From assembly GCA_004802705.1 (NCBI GenBank), contig SGPL01000389.1, forward strand, positions 1 through 31,707: 31,707 nucleotides of DNA. Direction: 5' to 3'. The notes under the pieces were generated by a model. The model saw only the letters and a list, made by a program, of their open reading frames with translations, was not told where the DNA came from and did no database searches. Of the stretch, positions 30,774 to 31,707 are shown piece after piece (the stretch's first letter is position 1; each line of letters starts with the position of its first letter). This DNA comes from Bondarzewia mesenterica. Taxonomy: Eukaryota > Basidiomycota > Agaricomycetes > Russulales > Bondarzewiaceae. The position numbers and the translations under genes were made by a program.

Positions 30774-31266
30774 TCAAAAACTCGGAACCCCATTCGCCTC
30801 CAGAGCCTCAACGATCCCACTCTCAATCCTCGGCACATCATCACAAACCCCCTCCGCAATCTCCCCCCACTCGATCCGCGCCGTCGCCCCATACTCGCCC
30901 ATCAGCCAACTGCGCCGCGCCACCTGCCGTCGCAAGTTGCAATGGACATCGGGGTGCGCCCGCACAATCGGATCCGTCGTCTTGACCGCACGCACGTTCT
31001 GCACGAGCGACTGGAACTCGAGCGCCACCGCCCCTCGGGCGTTGTCGAGACCGACGTCCGAGATGGGTCCGTCGGTGGAGAACACCTGGTTCGATGACAG
31101 AGCTGAGCAGTGAGCACGGCCGTACGTACATACATGAACGTTGCGGCACTCGTACGCCCAAACGCACCGCTTTGGTCAAGCCCCCGTCGGTCGCCTCGAT
31201 CTTGAGCTTTATGACTCGCACGTTCTTCAATGCGTTGATGAGCGCTACTAACTGAGGGGTGGCCAT
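30774..31266 (-). CDS. Small protein with HepT-like C-terminal pattern
   Basis: Two exons, 31168-31266 and 30774-31085, across an 82-nt GT-AG intron (phase 0), predict 136 residues ending in TGA. The start sits in a good context (CACCAATGG). The N-terminus is VALINALKNVRVIKLKIEA. The C-terminal half (about residues 75-125) has RAHPDV, then NLRRQVARRSWLMGEYG, then an I-E-W-G-E-I-A helix and a last amphipathic helix. This resembles the end of bacterial HepT/DUF86 HEPN toxins, where HP(E/D)I is followed by an R-x4-H-x-Y motif, but here it reads R91-x4-G96-x-Y98, without the catalytic His. The gene lies tail to tail with the nucleotidyltransferase gene, 255 bp away. The family match is inference from a short pattern; the protein may instead be an unrelated fungal protein. 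Confidence 0.6.
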
Positions 31267-31637
31267 TGGTGCGGGTTACATAAGCGAGGAACTTGACACC
31301 TACGAACCGAGATGAGCCGTCCTGTCGGTCATCACCCTCTGCCAAGACAGGCCACCGACCACCCGATCGAGGAGGACGGCGATGCGTGAAACACGCTCGA
31401 CGGATTCGCAACATTTATTTTCTTACGTGCGCGCCAAAGCACCGTCACCACCGACGACCTGATCCTCTCTACGATCCACTCAATCCATGTTAAAGCAGAC
31501 ACCGACGACCGCTCGAAACACAAAGCAACGACATCGATCCACAAGCTACAAAAAAACATAGAATATGAAAGCACAGACGACGAGAATCCAGTCCATTCCG
31601 CAAACTCTCAAATCCCATCCTCACGCGCACTCTACGC
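31267..31637. other. Gene-free stretch
   Basis: Short overlapping frames on both strands, none recognisable. It probably includes the 5' flank of the small minus-strand gene. Confidence 0.35.
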
Positions 31638-31707
31638 CTACCCTTGCGCACCCTCCCCACCCGCGCCCTTACCCAGACCCACCCTCACCACCCCAATCTC
31701 GACGTCG
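31638..31707 (-). CDS. Possible C-terminal end of a gene continuing past the window
   Basis: The minus strand is open from the window edge and ends with VEIGVVRVGLGKGAGGEGAQ, then Gly and TAG (31638-31640). Only 22 complete codons precede the stop, so neither the product nor its reality can be judged. Confidence 0.2.
   Translation of the reverse strand, partial: DVEIGVVRVGLGKGAGGEGAQG

Noticed and set aside
1..31707. CRISPR array, rRNA or tRNA genes
   Set aside because: No regularly spaced repeats with unique spacers, no tRNA-like T-loop/anticodon arrangement and no rRNA-like sequence was seen. A covariance-model scan was not possible.

Overview
The window looks like draft genomic DNA from an agaricomycete fungus (Basidiomycota), probably a wood-decay lineage. 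The evidence is many short GT-AG introns (about 52-82 nt), a FunK1-type fungal protein kinase, a polyporopepsin-like aspartic protease, an NLR-style WD40 array and a lineage-style family of C2H2 zinc-finger genes. Single Ns are scattered from about 24.4 to 28.3 kb and peak near 26.2-26.6 kb. Frame conclusions there are weak.

Layout: (1) 1-1189 +, the 3' end of a WD40-repeat protein with an agaricomycete NACHT/WD40-type C-terminal tail. (2) 2720-3927 +, zinc-finger copy A. (3) 6386-8241 -, an intact 11-exon secreted aspartic protease. (4) 11108-12431 +, zinc-finger copy B, decayed. (5) 13976-15461 -, zinc-finger copy C, intact; its 3' tail is split by a ~620-bp insertion bounded by a 10-bp direct repeat and carrying a DEAD/DEAH helicase fragment. 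(6) 17303-20561 -, a 5-exon FunK1 kinase with a long basic repeat-bearing tail. (7) 21865-22762 -, a 2-exon fungal protein of unknown function, possibly nucleotidyltransferase-like. (8) 23515-24777 -, zinc-finger copy D with frame conflicts. (9) 27665-29005 +, zinc-finger copy E, open throughout. (10) 29580-30518 +, a gene with a bacterial-style minimal nucleotidyltransferase motif and a helical, HEPN/HepT-like second half. (11) 30774-31266 -, a small convergent gene with a HepT-like C-terminal pattern. (12) the possible 3' end of another gene at the right edge.

Two themes stand out. First, five zinc-finger paralogs lie in about 26 kb, in both orientations, at different stages of decay. They share one intron position, a core promoter, a T-rich stretch plus 20-nt motif 74-104 nt after each stop, and a ~40-residue central block of unknown function; two or more also share longer flanks. 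The copied unit is therefore a whole transcription unit, not just an ORF. Second, the right end holds a possible eukaryotic version of the bacterial MNT-HEPN module: an intron-bearing NTase gene facing a small HepT-like gene whose R-x4-H-x-Y motif reads R-x4-G-x-Y. That second theme is inference from short motifs and needs profile and structure searches.
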